This document shows positions 1-6,389 of a DNA stretch of 15,348 bases, piece after piece. The position numbers and the translations under genes are program-made. Numbering within the stretch: the stretch's first letter is position 1; every line of letters starts with the position of its first letter. The notes under the pieces were generated by a model. The model was given only the letters and a program-made list of their open reading frames with translations. It had not been told where the DNA came from and did not search any database. This DNA is from an uncultured Eubacterium sp. (GTDB taxonomy: Bacteria; Bacillota; Clostridia; Lachnospirales; Lachnospiraceae), in NCBI GenBank assembly GCA_910577295.1, contig CAJTLS010000041.1:1-15348 (forward strand), in the 5' to 3' direction.

Positions 1-28
1 GCTTACTGTGTTGTTTCTTTCTGGACAT
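1..28 (-). CDS. 5' end of an unidentified minus-strand gene (partial)
   Basis: On the minus strand an ATG at 28-26 follows a good ribosome binding site (AAAGGAGG, complement of about 37-44) and opens a frame reading MSRKKQHSK before the window ends. A TATAAT-type -10 box lies on the same strand at 62-57. The short basic start would suit a transposase or another DNA- or RNA-binding protein, but nine residues cannot identify a family. Only the start is visible, so the product is unknown. Confidence 0.45.
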
Positions 29-51
29 AATGAGTGCCTCCTTTGCTAATG

Positions 52-71
52 AACCTATTATAACATAGGTT
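52..71 (-). promoter_or_regulatory. -10 box inside a 7-bp inverted repeat, possible operator
   Basis: AACCTAT (52-58) and ATAGGTT (65-71) are perfect complementary arms around a 6-nt centre. The minus-strand TATAAT (62-57) sits across this palindrome, upstream of the minus-strand gene that starts at 28. No convincing -35 box is seen. A palindrome over a -10 box suggests a repressor site, but that is inference. Confidence 0.35.
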
Positions 72-153
72 GGGGGATAACTCATTTTGATTTGTACTAT
101 TTATATACTAACACCAGAATGATGGATACTATGAAGCGGAACAGGATGGAGAA

Positions 154-357
154 ATGATTTGGATAAAAGGAGATGTTAAATTAACGGGAGTACGCGCTAT
201 CAAAGTGGATTATTATAATGATAAGGTTAAATTATCTGGTTGGATAAGAGGTCTGGTAGGGGGTGAAACACCGTTGCATGGAATTGCTGGTGCAGTTACA
301 AAACGTGATGTAAAAAAAACGATGGAAAAATTGCAATCAGCAATAAGTGTAAAATAA
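154..357 (+). CDS. Small 67-aa protein, unknown; possibly a gene remnant
   Basis: The ORF encodes 67 residues with no signal peptide or membrane helix. It has a beta-rich first half, a glycine-rich centre (GWIRGLVGGETPLHGIAG) and a lysine-rich C-terminal helix. Only a weak GGATGGAG precedes the ATG. The frame stays open upstream to a stop at 109-111, and those extra codons (HQNDGYYEAEQDGE) look protein-like but offer no other start. It may therefore be the C-terminal part of a longer gene cut off on the left. It ends 15 nt before the lipoprotein start and could be co-transcribed with it. No family recognised. Confidence 0.5.
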   Translation: MIWIKGDVKLTGVRAIKVDYYNDKVKLSGWIRGLVGGETPLHGIAGAVTKRDVKKTMEKLQSAISVK

Positions 358-372
358 TTTGAAAGGAAAGTA

Positions 373-774
373 ATGATGAAAAAAGTAATAGGTTGTTTAT
401 TTACAATAATACTTTCTGTTTTGCTAATAAGCTGTAGTGGCAATATAGAAAAAGATGAAGAAGCAAATTATACTGTAGTGAAAATTTCAAATAATACTAA
501 AGTTGGTGAATTATTTAAATTTGAATCGGTTTCAAAAATAGTTGTAGATTCTGGAGTATCTAAACTTGATGTAGAGAATGGCTGTTATTGTATTGGGAGG
601 CTCAAAGATGGAAATTCCATTGTATGGAAGTCTGACAATGATGGTTATGCCTATGATGACTGCTTGTTTATTTATGTTGAGGATAAGATATCTGATACAC
701 AGATTGTGACATATGCCGCTAAATTAAAGGAGAAACCGATTTCTTATAACAGTTTTAAACAAAAACATAAATGA
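373..774 (+). CDS. Small secreted lipoprotein, unknown function
   Basis: A 133-aa protein with a type II signal peptide: charged MMKK, a hydrophobic stretch (about residues 5-19) and a lipobox LLISC ending at Cys21, so it should be lipidated and held on the outer face of the cytoplasmic membrane. The mature part is about 112 residues, begins with a charged linker (GNIEKDEEAN) and contains three cysteines. No enzymatic motif was recognised. The Shine-Dalgarno GAAAGGAAA (361-369) serves either of two adjacent ATGs. The next gene, 61 nt downstream, encodes a secreted lectin-peptidase, so a cell-envelope role is likely; its specific role is not known. Confidence 0.75.
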   Translation: MMKKVIGCLFTIILSVLLISCSGNIEKDEEANYTVVKISNNTKVGELFKFESVSKIVVDSGVSKLDVENGCYCIGRLKDGNSIVWKSDNDGYAYDDCLFIYVEDKISDTQIVTYAAKLKEKPISYNSFKQKHK

Positions 775-793
775 TAAAAGAAAGGGTTTATCA
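772..793 (+). repeat. Inverted repeat over the lipoprotein stop codon
   Basis: TGATAAA (772-778) and TTTATCA (787-793) are perfect 7-bp arms around an 8-nt loop. The left arm contains the TGA stop. It is AT-rich and lacks a T tract, so it is a weak RNA hairpin at most, possibly an mRNA processing or coupling element before the 836 gene. Confidence 0.3.
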
Positions 794-835
794 TGAAATG
801 TACAAGCGGCAGATATACAGAATGGAGGGATTCTT

Positions 836-3157
836 ATGAAAAAAATTTATTGTTTCATAGTGACAGCCTTTTTATTTGCCGGCATTATGCTGGGAGCTAA
901 AACAGCGTCTGCCTATGTAAAAATAGAGGATGGCACGTATTCCATTAACAGTAAAGTTAGCAGTAATATGATGTTAGATGTTGATGGAAGGAAAACGGCA
1001 AACGGAACCAATATTCAAATTTATAAAAACAACGAAACAACATCTCAACAATTTGATATTACGCATTTAGGCTTCGGCTGGTATAAAATTTCGATGCATT
1101 TAACCAAAAATAAAAAGGTTTTAGATGTGAAAGATGGAAATAAAAACTCGGGGGCTAACGTGCAGCTTCACGATTATAATGGAACTGACGCCCAAAAATG
1201 GCGCTTTTATTCGGCAGGCAATGGCTTTTATTACATAAAAAATAAGTTGAGTAAATATGAGTTCTGTTTAGACGTGGATGGGTGTAAGAATACAAATAGA
1301 AGTAATGTACAGGTATTTAAAGGGAATCAGACTGACGCTCAAAAATGGAAATTGAAAAAAATTGTATTTCCACAATCAATTAAGTTAAATGCAAAATTAA
1401 TTAAATTAACAAGTATGGGTGCGAGTCAAAAGCTGTCCGTATCAATGACGCCATCCAATGCAACGCTAAAGAAAATATTCTGGTCGACATCAGATGAAAA
1501 TATTGTTACCGTAGCAAACGGATTGATACAAGCGGTTGGAAACGGGAAAGCAAAAGTCACAGCAAAGACATCAAATGGAAAAACTGCCAGTGTTCAAGTG
1601 GAAGTAAAGGATGGAAGCATACAAATAAAGGATGGACTTTACACATTTAACTCAAAATTGGCAAGCAATTTAATGCTTGATGTAAATGGTAACGGAACCG
1701 CAGACAGAACAAACATACAGGTATATGAAAATAATGGTACGGTTTCCCAGAAGTTTAAGATTGAAAAAGACAAATATGGGTGGTACACAATATCAAATAC
1801 TTTTCCGAAAAAATGTCTTGATGTAGACGGCGGTTCCAACAGAAGCAACACCAATATACATCTTTTTAGAGACAACAATAGCGATGCTCAAAAGTGGCGT
1901 TTCTACTCCACGGGAAACGGATATTACACGATTATGAATAAATTGAACCGTTTTCTGCACGTCAGCGGGAAAGGTAAAAACAGAGCAAATGTAGTGTCAT
2001 TTGAAAAAAATAATACCGACGCACAGAAATGGAAATTAAAAGAGACAACGGCGCCATATGTCAATATTGTTGATGGCTTATATACGATTAAAACAAAGCT
2101 GAATAGCAAAATGGCTCTGGATGTGGATGGAAACGGAACAGCAAATTTCACTAATATACAAATATATAATAGTAATGGCAGTAGTGCACAAAAATTTTAC
2201 ATTAGACCGTCGGGGGATGGCTGGTATAAGTTTATAAGTCCGTTATCGGGAAAATGCCTGAGCGTAAATGGAAATTCAAGGAAAGACAGAACCAATGTCA
2301 GTTTATATGAATCAAAATCGTGGGATGGGCAAAAATGGCGCATTTGTCAGGAAAGAAAAGATTTTGTAATAAAAAGTAAACTTGGCAATATATGTCTTGA
2401 TGTGGCCGATGGGCAGAAAGCGGCCAGAACAAACATACAAATATATAAGGCAAATAATACAGACGCACAAAAGTGGACAATTAGCGAAACAAGTGCCATT
2501 ATAGCCACACCGGCTACACTTACGTTAGAAGAGGGAAAGACACAAAATCTATCCATTTCTTATGCACCGTATTACGTTTTTGCCAACAATAATATAATCC
2601 AATGGTTTACTAAAAATAAAAATGTGGCAACCGTTTCCAACGGTACGGTTAAGGCGGTGAAAGCAGGAACAACGACTATAACGGCAAAGGCGTTTAATGG
2701 GCAGACGGCTACCGTGAGCGTGACAGTAAAATCGACAGGACTTGGCTCCCCTGTTCCTGCCAATTGCAAATTTTCCCAAAGAACAAGGGATAACGGAGTG
2801 TTAATCTATCACGACATCAATAAGAATGTATCAACATCAACTCCGGTTTATGCAATAGCAGACGGAACGGTAGTATATAAAGAGGCATTCCGAATTGAAA
2901 ATGGCAAAAAGTATTATCAGAGCTATGGCAAGTTTATTGAATTTGCATCAGCAGATAATGAATATAAAGCAAAGTATTGCCATTTAAGCCGGTTTGTGGG
3001 AGAACAACAAGGAGGACGCAAAGTTAAAAAGGGAGATATCATCGGTTATATTGGACAGACGGGTAAGGCTACCGGCGTTCACCTGCATTTTGAGCTATTT
3101 AGGTGGGATTGGAAAAATAGAATAGACCCTACACAGGTAATTAAGGGATTAGTTTAA
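836..3157 (+). CDS. Secreted lectin-peptidase: 3 ricin-type trefoils, 2 BIG2 domains, C-terminal M23
   Basis: A 773-aa exported protein with signal peptide MKKIYCF...TASA (cleavage near residue 26). Domain order: ricin-type beta-trefoil 1 (about 27-176), BIG2 Ig-like (177-259), trefoil 2 (262-402), trefoil 3 (409-552), BIG2 (555-633), M23/LytM peptidase (637-773). Each trefoil shows three repeats; the first ends in a QxF motif (SQQF, SQKF, AQKF) and the second and third in QxW (mostly DAQKW), so it likely binds sugar. The M23 domain has TPVYAIADGTV, YCHLS (His716) and HLHFEL (His749, His751), which would suit cleavage of peptidoglycan cross-bridges. The usual HxxxD zinc pair is not clear: the region reads YHDINKN (His659, Asp660). 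There is no sortase motif. The start is supported by GGAGGG before the ATG. Likely a cell-wall remodelling or antagonistic hydrolase. Confidence 0.88.
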   Translation: MKKIYCFIVTAFLFAGIMLGAKTASAYVKIEDGTYSINSKVSSNMMLDVDGRKTANGTNIQIYKNNETTSQQFDITHLGFGWYKISMHLTKNKKVLDVKDGNKNSGANVQLHDYNGTDAQKWRFYSAGNGFYYIKNKLSKYEFCLDVDGCKNTNRSNVQVFKGNQTDAQKWKLKKIVFPQSIKLNAKLIKLTSMGASQKLSVSMTPSNATLKKIFWSTSDENIVTVANGLIQAVGNGKAKVTAKTSNGKTASVQVEVKDGSIQIKDGLYTFNSKLASNLMLDVNGNGTADRTNIQVYENNGTVSQKFKIEKDKYGWYTISNTFPKKCLDVDGGSNRSNTNIHLFRDNNSDAQKWRFYSTGNGYYTIMNKLNRFLHVSGKGKNRANVVSFEKNNTDAQKWKLKETTAPYVNIVDGLYTIKTKLNSKMALDVDGNGTANFTNIQIYNSNGSSAQKFYIRPSGDGWYKFISPLSGKCLSVNGNSRKDRTNVSLYESKSWDGQKWRICQERKDFVIKSKLGNICLDVADGQKAARTNIQIYKANNTDAQKWTISETSAIIATPATLTLEEGKTQNLSISYAPYYVFANNNIIQWFTKNKNVATVSNGTVKAVKAGTTTITAKAFNGQTATVSVTVKSTGLGSPVPANCKFSQRTRDNGVLIYHDINKNVSTSTPVYAIADGTVVYKEAFRIENGKKYYQSYGKFIEFASADNEYKAKYCHLSRFVGEQQGGRKVKKGDIIGYIGQTGKATGVHLHFELFRWDWKNRIDPTQVIKGLV

Positions 3158-3217
3158 TAACACTAAAAAGTCGTGAGATGATAGACAATTTTATGATTAG
3201 CAGAGGAGGATAAAACG

Positions 3218-3550
3218 ATGCATGTACAGATTAATAGTTCAGATTTGGCGCAGTATTTACCTATATTTTTTGGAATACTTATTGGAGTTTGTATTGTAAT
3301 GTTACTAACGGTCTTGTTTTTGAAAAACAAAGACAATTCGAAACCAATGCAGACAATGAGGGCCCAAATTATAGAAAAACCGATTCAACAGGGAAATATT
3401 GAGTGGTATGTAATCGAATGCGAAGATGGCAGACGATTGAAACTTCGAAATTTTCAGAGCAATCAACTAATTATAGCGGTAGGTGATGTGGGAATTGTTT
3501 CCTTTAAAGGGAAAACAATTCAGTCATTTCAGCGAGAGAAAAAGAATTAA
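3218..3550 (+). CDS. Small membrane-anchored protein with a C-terminal beta domain (DUF2500-like)
   Basis: A 110-aa protein with one N-terminal membrane helix (about residues 13-36, LPIFFGILIGVCIVMLLTVL), a short charged linker, and a C-terminal beta-rich domain (about 45-105). That part has the pattern of small DUF2500-like domains: a hydrophobic strand (AQIIEKPI), WYVIECEDGRRLKLR, then a VGDVGIVSFKGKTIQSF hairpin. The assignment is by pattern and uncertain. RBS GAGGAGG lies 9 nt before the ATG. It is 60 nt downstream of the lectin-peptidase and just before a terminator, so it is probably the last gene of that operon. Function unknown. Confidence 0.7.
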   Translation: MHVQINSSDLAQYLPIFFGILIGVCIVMLLTVLFLKNKDNSKPMQTMRAQIIEKPIQQGNIEWYVIECEDGRRLKLRNFQSNQLIIAVGDVGIVSFKGKTIQSFQREKKN

Positions 3551-3555
3551 GAATC

Positions 3556-3604
3556 GAAGCTCCAGACTGTATTGCCATATAGTCTGGGGCTTCTTCTTGT
3601 TTTT
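3556..3604 (+). terminator. Rho-independent terminator after the secreted-protein operon
   Basis: GAAGCTCCAGACT (3556-3568) pairs with AGTCTGGGGCTTC (3581-3593) as a 13-bp stem with one G-T wobble and a 12-nt loop. It is followed by a T-rich run to 3604. It lies 5 nt after the stop of the 3218 gene. Confidence 0.9.
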
Positions 3605-3608
3605 ATAG

Positions 3609-3648
3609 TGGCTAGGCTAGTGTCGCTTATGTCGTCAACGTCTAGCCA
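3609..3648. repeat. Inverted repeat between convergent genes
   Basis: TGGCTAG (3609-3615) and CTAGCCA (3642-3648) are perfect 7-bp arms around a 26-nt centre that shows no further pairing. The plus strand is T-rich after it (TTTAATTTAGTTTT). It may be a weak second terminator or a recombination scar; its role is unclear. Confidence 0.3.
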
Positions 3649-3679
3649 TTTAATTTAGTTTTACATCTTTGGATTCCTT

Positions 3680-4132
3680 TCACAAACTGGAAGTTCTTTT
3701 TGTATAATATACAAACTCGCTGTCTCTCTTATATTCGGTATATCCTAGCTTTTGATAGAAAGAATTTGTGCGAATGTTCCAAATAGGGGTGTCAAGGTAA
3801 ATTTTTTTTACAGTCGGAAACATTCCCTCAATTTCCTGCATCATATAAACACCGTATCCCTTTCTATGGTGTTCTGGACTAATAAATATTCTTCCTATGG
3901 TAAGTCTGTCTTCATCTTTAAAAAGAATGGCAGCACCTATAATAAGTCCATCAATTAGCAATTTGTATAAATGATTTGACCTTGCCATCTTTGTATGAAA
4001 CTGTATCGACATATATCCGGGAGGGCCTCCTTTGATAGGCGCTCCTACCTCTATATCACTTTCGAATGAACGTTTCGAGATACTATTTATCACCAAAGCA
4101 TCCGATGTACCAGCTTTTACAAATTCAATCAT
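3680..4132 (-). CDS. GNAT-family N-acetyltransferase
   Basis: A 150-aa single-domain acetyltransferase that should transfer an acetyl group from acetyl-CoA to an amine on an unknown small molecule or protein. The acetyl-CoA binding motif is clear: IGRIFISPEHHRKGYGVYMM (beta4, then the R-x-G-x-G loop as RKGYG, then the helix). It is followed by YLDTPIWN and FYQKLGYTE, the usual C-terminal GNAT pattern. The ATG at 4132 (MIEFVKAG) is preferred because GAGG lies 6 nt upstream; a 20-residue longer frame from 4192 runs through non-conserved sequence next to a decayed gene. Substrate cannot be told. It looks like a stand-alone accessory gene. Confidence 0.85.
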   Translation of the reverse strand: MIEFVKAGTSDALVINSISKRSFESDIEVGAPIKGGPPGYMSIQFHTKMARSNHLYKLLIDGLIIGAAILFKDEDRLTIGRIFISPEHHRKGYGVYMMQEIEGMFPTVKKIYLDTPIWNIRTNSFYQKLGYTEYKRDSEFVYYTKRTSSL

Positions 4133-4190
4133 TATAATCCTCATTTCTGTGTTACTTTTGTACACAAACCGCCATAGCGAACAAAGTTCC

Positions 4191-4303
4191 ATTTTTATAG
4201 ATTAATTTCAAATTCCAGTCTATATCTCATCTATAGAAATGTGTGTTTTCACCTTGATGTAATCCTAGTTGCTCATTCCACCAGCCCCACAAAACAAATC
4301 CAT
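4191..4303 (-). pseudogene. Fossil of a DNA cytosine-5 methyltransferase (motif I region)
   Basis: Reading the minus strand from 4303 gives MDLFCGAGGMS, which matches motif I (the AdoMet-binding DLFxGAGGxS loop) of C5 DNA methyltransferases, then a stop two codons later. Skipping two bases (4270-4269) restores LGLHQGENTHFYR, a TGA, and DIDWNLKLIYKN. This fits the expected order GGxS-LG-xxQAGF-...-DID-x5-TY-xxN. At least one frameshift and one stop are present, and the catalytic PCQ motif and the target-recognition part are missing, so it is non-functional. It lies between the GNAT gene and a perfect hairpin. The identity rests on motif spacing seen by eye. Confidence 0.6.
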
Positions 4304-4332
4304 CGCATATATTTGTATTCAAATATATGCGA
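4303..4332. repeat. Perfect 13-bp AT-rich hairpin
   Basis: TCGCATATATTTG (4303-4315) and CAAATATATGCGA (4320-4332) are perfect arms with a 4-nt loop. It lies downstream of the 186-aa gene (minus strand, stop near 4374) and directly abuts the methyltransferase fragment. There is no immediate T tract on either strand; the minus strand has ATTTGTTTTG a few bases later. It may be that gene's terminator or a mobile-element scar. Confidence 0.45.
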
Positions 4333-4373
4333 TTCCTATTATAGCATAATTGTTGTCTAGTTTCTATAAACAA

Positions 4374-4934
4374 TTATTGCCCCAGACTCTGTAAAAGCAA
4401 ATCCCCATCAAAAGATTGTTTATACAATCCCGATTTAAAATATAACGCTTTCATTTCCTCAATCATCAACAGCCAGTTTTGCCGTATTGACAAACAGGAA
4501 TCGATTGATTTTGTAAGATGGAAATTACCGTTATCAGAAGCATTTGTACGGTAATAATTGAGTGTCTGCCAGGTTCCGAATGTGCCTCCAGTACCTTTCC
4601 CGATATCATCGGCATAGCAGCAAAGGGCAAACATTTCAATTTCCGTTGCCTCTTTTGAACTCACTTCATTAACGTTTATATAATGTGTCTCTTCCGAATA
4701 ACCTTTCTGGATTGTTACCTTGATTATCGGGTTGTCAGAAGTAGAATCTTCGGCATATTCCGCTCTCATGCCATAACTAATATTGCCGGTAGGCGCATCT
4801 AAGAAACCAATTCCTAAAATCTTTTCTTGTTTTGCTATATTTTCATTTAAGGAAAAGGACTTGTCGGGTGATACAGAATTACTTCTTTGGTTGTACCTTT
4901 CATTGGATATACTTTCGAATCCATTAATCTGCAA
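4374..4934 (-). CDS. Conserved-looking hypothetical protein, 186 aa, TTG start
   Basis: A soluble 186-aa protein with no signal peptide or membrane helix. It has a disordered Ser/Asn-rich start (about 1-35), a central beta part (LGIGFLDAPTGNISYGMRAEY, then IIKVTIQKG and HYINVNEV), and a helical C-terminus (EIEMFALCCYADDIGKGTGG, FGTWQTLNYYR, QNWLLMIEEMKALYF, LYKQSFDGDLLLQSL). From memory, this layout resembles uncharacterised proteins common in Clostridia with no known function. The start is TTG, chosen because AGGAGGT lies 6 nt upstream and the frame has no better ATG. It is monocistronic, with its own likely promoter at 4953-4980. Confidence 0.8.
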   Translation of the reverse strand: MQINGFESISNERYNQRSNSVSPDKSFSLNENIAKQEKILGIGFLDAPTGNISYGMRAEYAEDSTSDNPIIKVTIQKGYSEETHYINVNEVSSKEATEIEMFALCCYADDIGKGTGGTFGTWQTLNYYRTNASDNGNFHLTKSIDSCLSIRQNWLLMIEEMKALYFKSGLYKQSFDGDLLLQSLGQ

Positions 4935-4952
4935 AATTTCACCTCCTAAATA

Positions 4953-4980
4953 ATTATAGTTCGTATACTGTATCGTCAGT
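4953..4980 (-). promoter_or_regulatory. Likely promoter of the 186-aa gene
   Basis: On the minus strand a perfect TATAAT (4958-4953) precedes the RBS AGGAGGT (4947-4941) of the TTG-started gene. About 15-16 nt upstream is a CTGACG/ACTGAC match to a weak -35 box (around 4974-4980). Confidence 0.5.
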
Positions 4981-4981
4981 T

Positions 4982-5011
4982 CATTTATGTAAATGCAGTT
5001 CTGTTACAGAA
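4982..5011. promoter_or_regulatory. Two adjacent palindromes upstream of the promoter
   Basis: CATTTATGTAAATG (4982-4995) is a perfect palindrome with a 2-nt centre, and TTCTGTTACAGAA (4999-5011) is a perfect palindrome with a 1-nt centre. They stand side by side immediately upstream of the -35 region of the 186-aa gene, where a dimeric regulator could bind. No regulator is identified. Confidence 0.3.
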
Positions 5012-5045
5012 AACGGAGTTTTATTGCAGAATCAAACAGAAAAAA

Positions 5046-5088
5046 AGTGACGCACCAGAATGTTCAATTGCTGGTGCGTCACTTTTTT
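5046..5088. terminator. Perfect 13-bp terminator, bidirectional in form
   Basis: AGTGACGCACCAG (5046-5058) pairs perfectly with CTGGTGCGTCACT (5071-5083) around a 12-nt loop. On the minus strand it follows the CotF-like gene stop and is continued by the T run complementary to the A run ending at 5046; on the plus strand a T run also follows to 5088. It separates the CotF-like gene from the downstream minus-strand gene. Confidence 0.9.
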
Positions 5089-5089
5089 C

Positions 5090-5548
5090 TTATGCCATTC
5101 CGTTTGCCGTCTTATACTTATAAATCATTTCCGCATGATTCTGCTCTTCTGTCTGAATGTGATTGAGCAGGCGGCGGATAGCAGCTGCGCCAAAGGCGAA
5201 CAGTTCGGTATTATAAGTGCCGGAAACAAGTTTCTCCGTTGCGATTGTGTCGGTACAGAGGAATTGGTCATGGCGCTTATTTTCTGAATTATCACCAGCC
5301 TGATATGTGGTAGTAGGGGAAAAGCCCTCCATGCCGCTGCGGGCTGCTTCTACATTAGGAACTTCACCTTTGAGTACCTGCGCAAGAGAATCGAAATGCT
5401 CCTGCTCCTCATTACCGATTCGATGGAAGAGATTTTTCAACTGTGGATCCTTTGCTGAATTTTCATAGAAGCGGTATTTCTCAATACAAGTCTGTTCTTG
5501 AGTCTGAAGATCTTTGATAACTGTTTTTTCCTGTTCTGTTAATTGCAT
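5090..5548 (-). CDS. CotF-family spore coat protein (ferritin-like helical)
   Basis: A 152-aa all-helical protein of the coat F family. The first helix pair (about residues 3-60) reads LTEQEKTVIKDLQTQEQTCI, then KYRFYENSAKDPQLKNLFHR and IGNEEQEHFDSL. After a Gly/Ser/Thr loop, the second pair holds DQFLCTDTIATEKLVSGTYN and LNHIQTEEQNHAEMIYKY, ending TANGMA. The EEQ-H repeats and a Cys-containing TDTIATEKLVS helix are typical. The strong RBS AAAGGAGGG precedes the ATG. A sequence on the minus strand near 5573-5580 (CATACTAT) resembles a sporulation sigma-E -10 box, which would suit mother-cell expression; this is weak. Not linked in function to the neighbouring genes. Confidence 0.85.
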   Translation of the reverse strand: MQLTEQEKTVIKDLQTQEQTCIEKYRFYENSAKDPQLKNLFHRIGNEEQEHFDSLAQVLKGEVPNVEAARSGMEGFSPTTTYQAGDNSENKRHDQFLCTDTIATEKLVSGTYNTELFAFGAAAIRRLLNHIQTEEQNHAEMIYKYKTANGMA

Positions 5549-5657
5549 AATTGCCCTCCTTTAGGTTTTGTGATAGTATGGGCATGAAAAGGGAAATTTA
5601 TACATATGAGGTTATTACAACATTATTTTATAGCAATTTTAGTATTGGGAGGCGGCT

Positions 5658-6389
5658 ATGGTACGCATTGCATTTTGTGAGGACGAGAAGCCACAATCAG
5701 AATATATTACCGGATTAATAAAGACCTATGCTAAAAAGCATCAGAGGGCAATTTTTGTAGATACCTATACAAGTGCGGAGCAGTTTTTGATTAGTCAGGA
5801 AGATATAGAGCCTTACCACTTGTTTATTCTGGATATTCAATTGGGAAAAATGAATGGGATGGATTTGGCAAAAAAGATTCGCGAGAAAGAGAAAGAGGTT
5901 TATATTGTTTTTCTTACCGGATTGAAAGACTATGCGATAGAGGGATACGAAGTAGGTGCGGTGCGTTATTTACTGAAACCTGTTCGGGAAGAAGTTTTAT
6001 TTGAATTACTCGAAAAAATTTGTGATGAAATCGAATCAGGCGAGAAAAAATACTTTTTGTATCAGACGTCTGGTTGTACGAAACGTATTCCCTTTTCTGA
6101 TATATATTACATTGAATCTGAGGGACACTATGTGAACATTCATACAACACACGAAAATAACCGTTGGAAATCCAGTCTTTCCTCTATCGCAAAACAATTT
6201 GAAAGTCAGGGTTTTGTCGTGATACGTCGGGGATTGTATGCGAATATAAGCCATATAGAGCGGATTGGACGTTTGGAATGTTTTTTGGACAATGGGGAAA
6301 GATTACCTGTTAGTAAGAGTTGTTACAAGGCAATCAATCAGGCATTTATCGAGTATTATCAGGAGAGAGAAAGGGGAGACTCCTTATGA
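5658..6389 (+). CDS. LytTR-family response regulator (AgrA/VirR-like)
   Basis: A 243-aa two-domain regulator. The receiver (about 1-120) has the acidic cluster CEDE (8-10), the phosphoacceptor Asp59 in LFILDIQLGKMNGM, Thr87 in VFLTG and Lys107 in LLKPV. The C-terminal LytTR DNA-binding domain (about 132-236) has the family pattern FSDIYYIESEGHYVNIHT, FVVIRRGLYANISHI and LDNGERLPVSKSCY. It should bind paired 9-bp direct repeats upstream of target promoters when phosphorylated by the overlapping kinase. GGGAGG lies 5 nt before the ATG. The stop overlaps the kinase start (ATGA), so the two are co-translated. The neighbouring four-gene ABC operon is the obvious target. No AgrB or AgrD gene is nearby. 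Confidence 0.92.
   Translation: MVRIAFCEDEKPQSEYITGLIKTYAKKHQRAIFVDTYTSAEQFLISQEDIEPYHLFILDIQLGKMNGMDLAKKIREKEKEVYIVFLTGLKDYAIEGYEVGAVRYLLKPVREEVLFELLEKICDEIESGEKKYFLYQTSGCTKRIPFSDIYYIESEGHYVNIHTTHENNRWKSSLSSIAKQFESQGFVVIRRGLYANISHIERIGRLECFLDNGERLPVSKSCYKAINQAFIEYYQERERGDSL

Noticed and set aside
793..897. A 34-codon ORF (MKCTSGRYTEW...) that begins with AAAGGG upstream and overlaps the start of the lectin-peptidase gene
   Set aside because: It ends inside the signal-peptide coding region in another frame, has no recognisable features, and the downstream gene has its own better RBS. A chance ORF or, at most, a leader.
836..2735. DNA repeats within the lectin gene as a possible CRISPR or satellite array
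   Set aside because: The periodicity is that of protein repeats (QxW units) with diverged codons, not identical repeats with unique spacers.
1639..2779. Several minus-strand ORFs of 60-79 aa opposite the lectin-peptidase gene
   Set aside because: They are shadows produced by the repeated lectin and Ig-like coding sequence; no RBS or promoter supports them.
4133..4192. 20-residue N-terminal extension of the GNAT protein
   Set aside because: It has no RBS, borders the methyltransferase fossil, and the GNAT fold begins at MIEFVKAG.
6320..6385. Longer N-terminus for the kinase (MLQGNQSGIY...)
   Set aside because: It is fully inside the regulator gene; the ATG at 6386 overlaps the regulator stop in the usual ATGA form with a good RBS.
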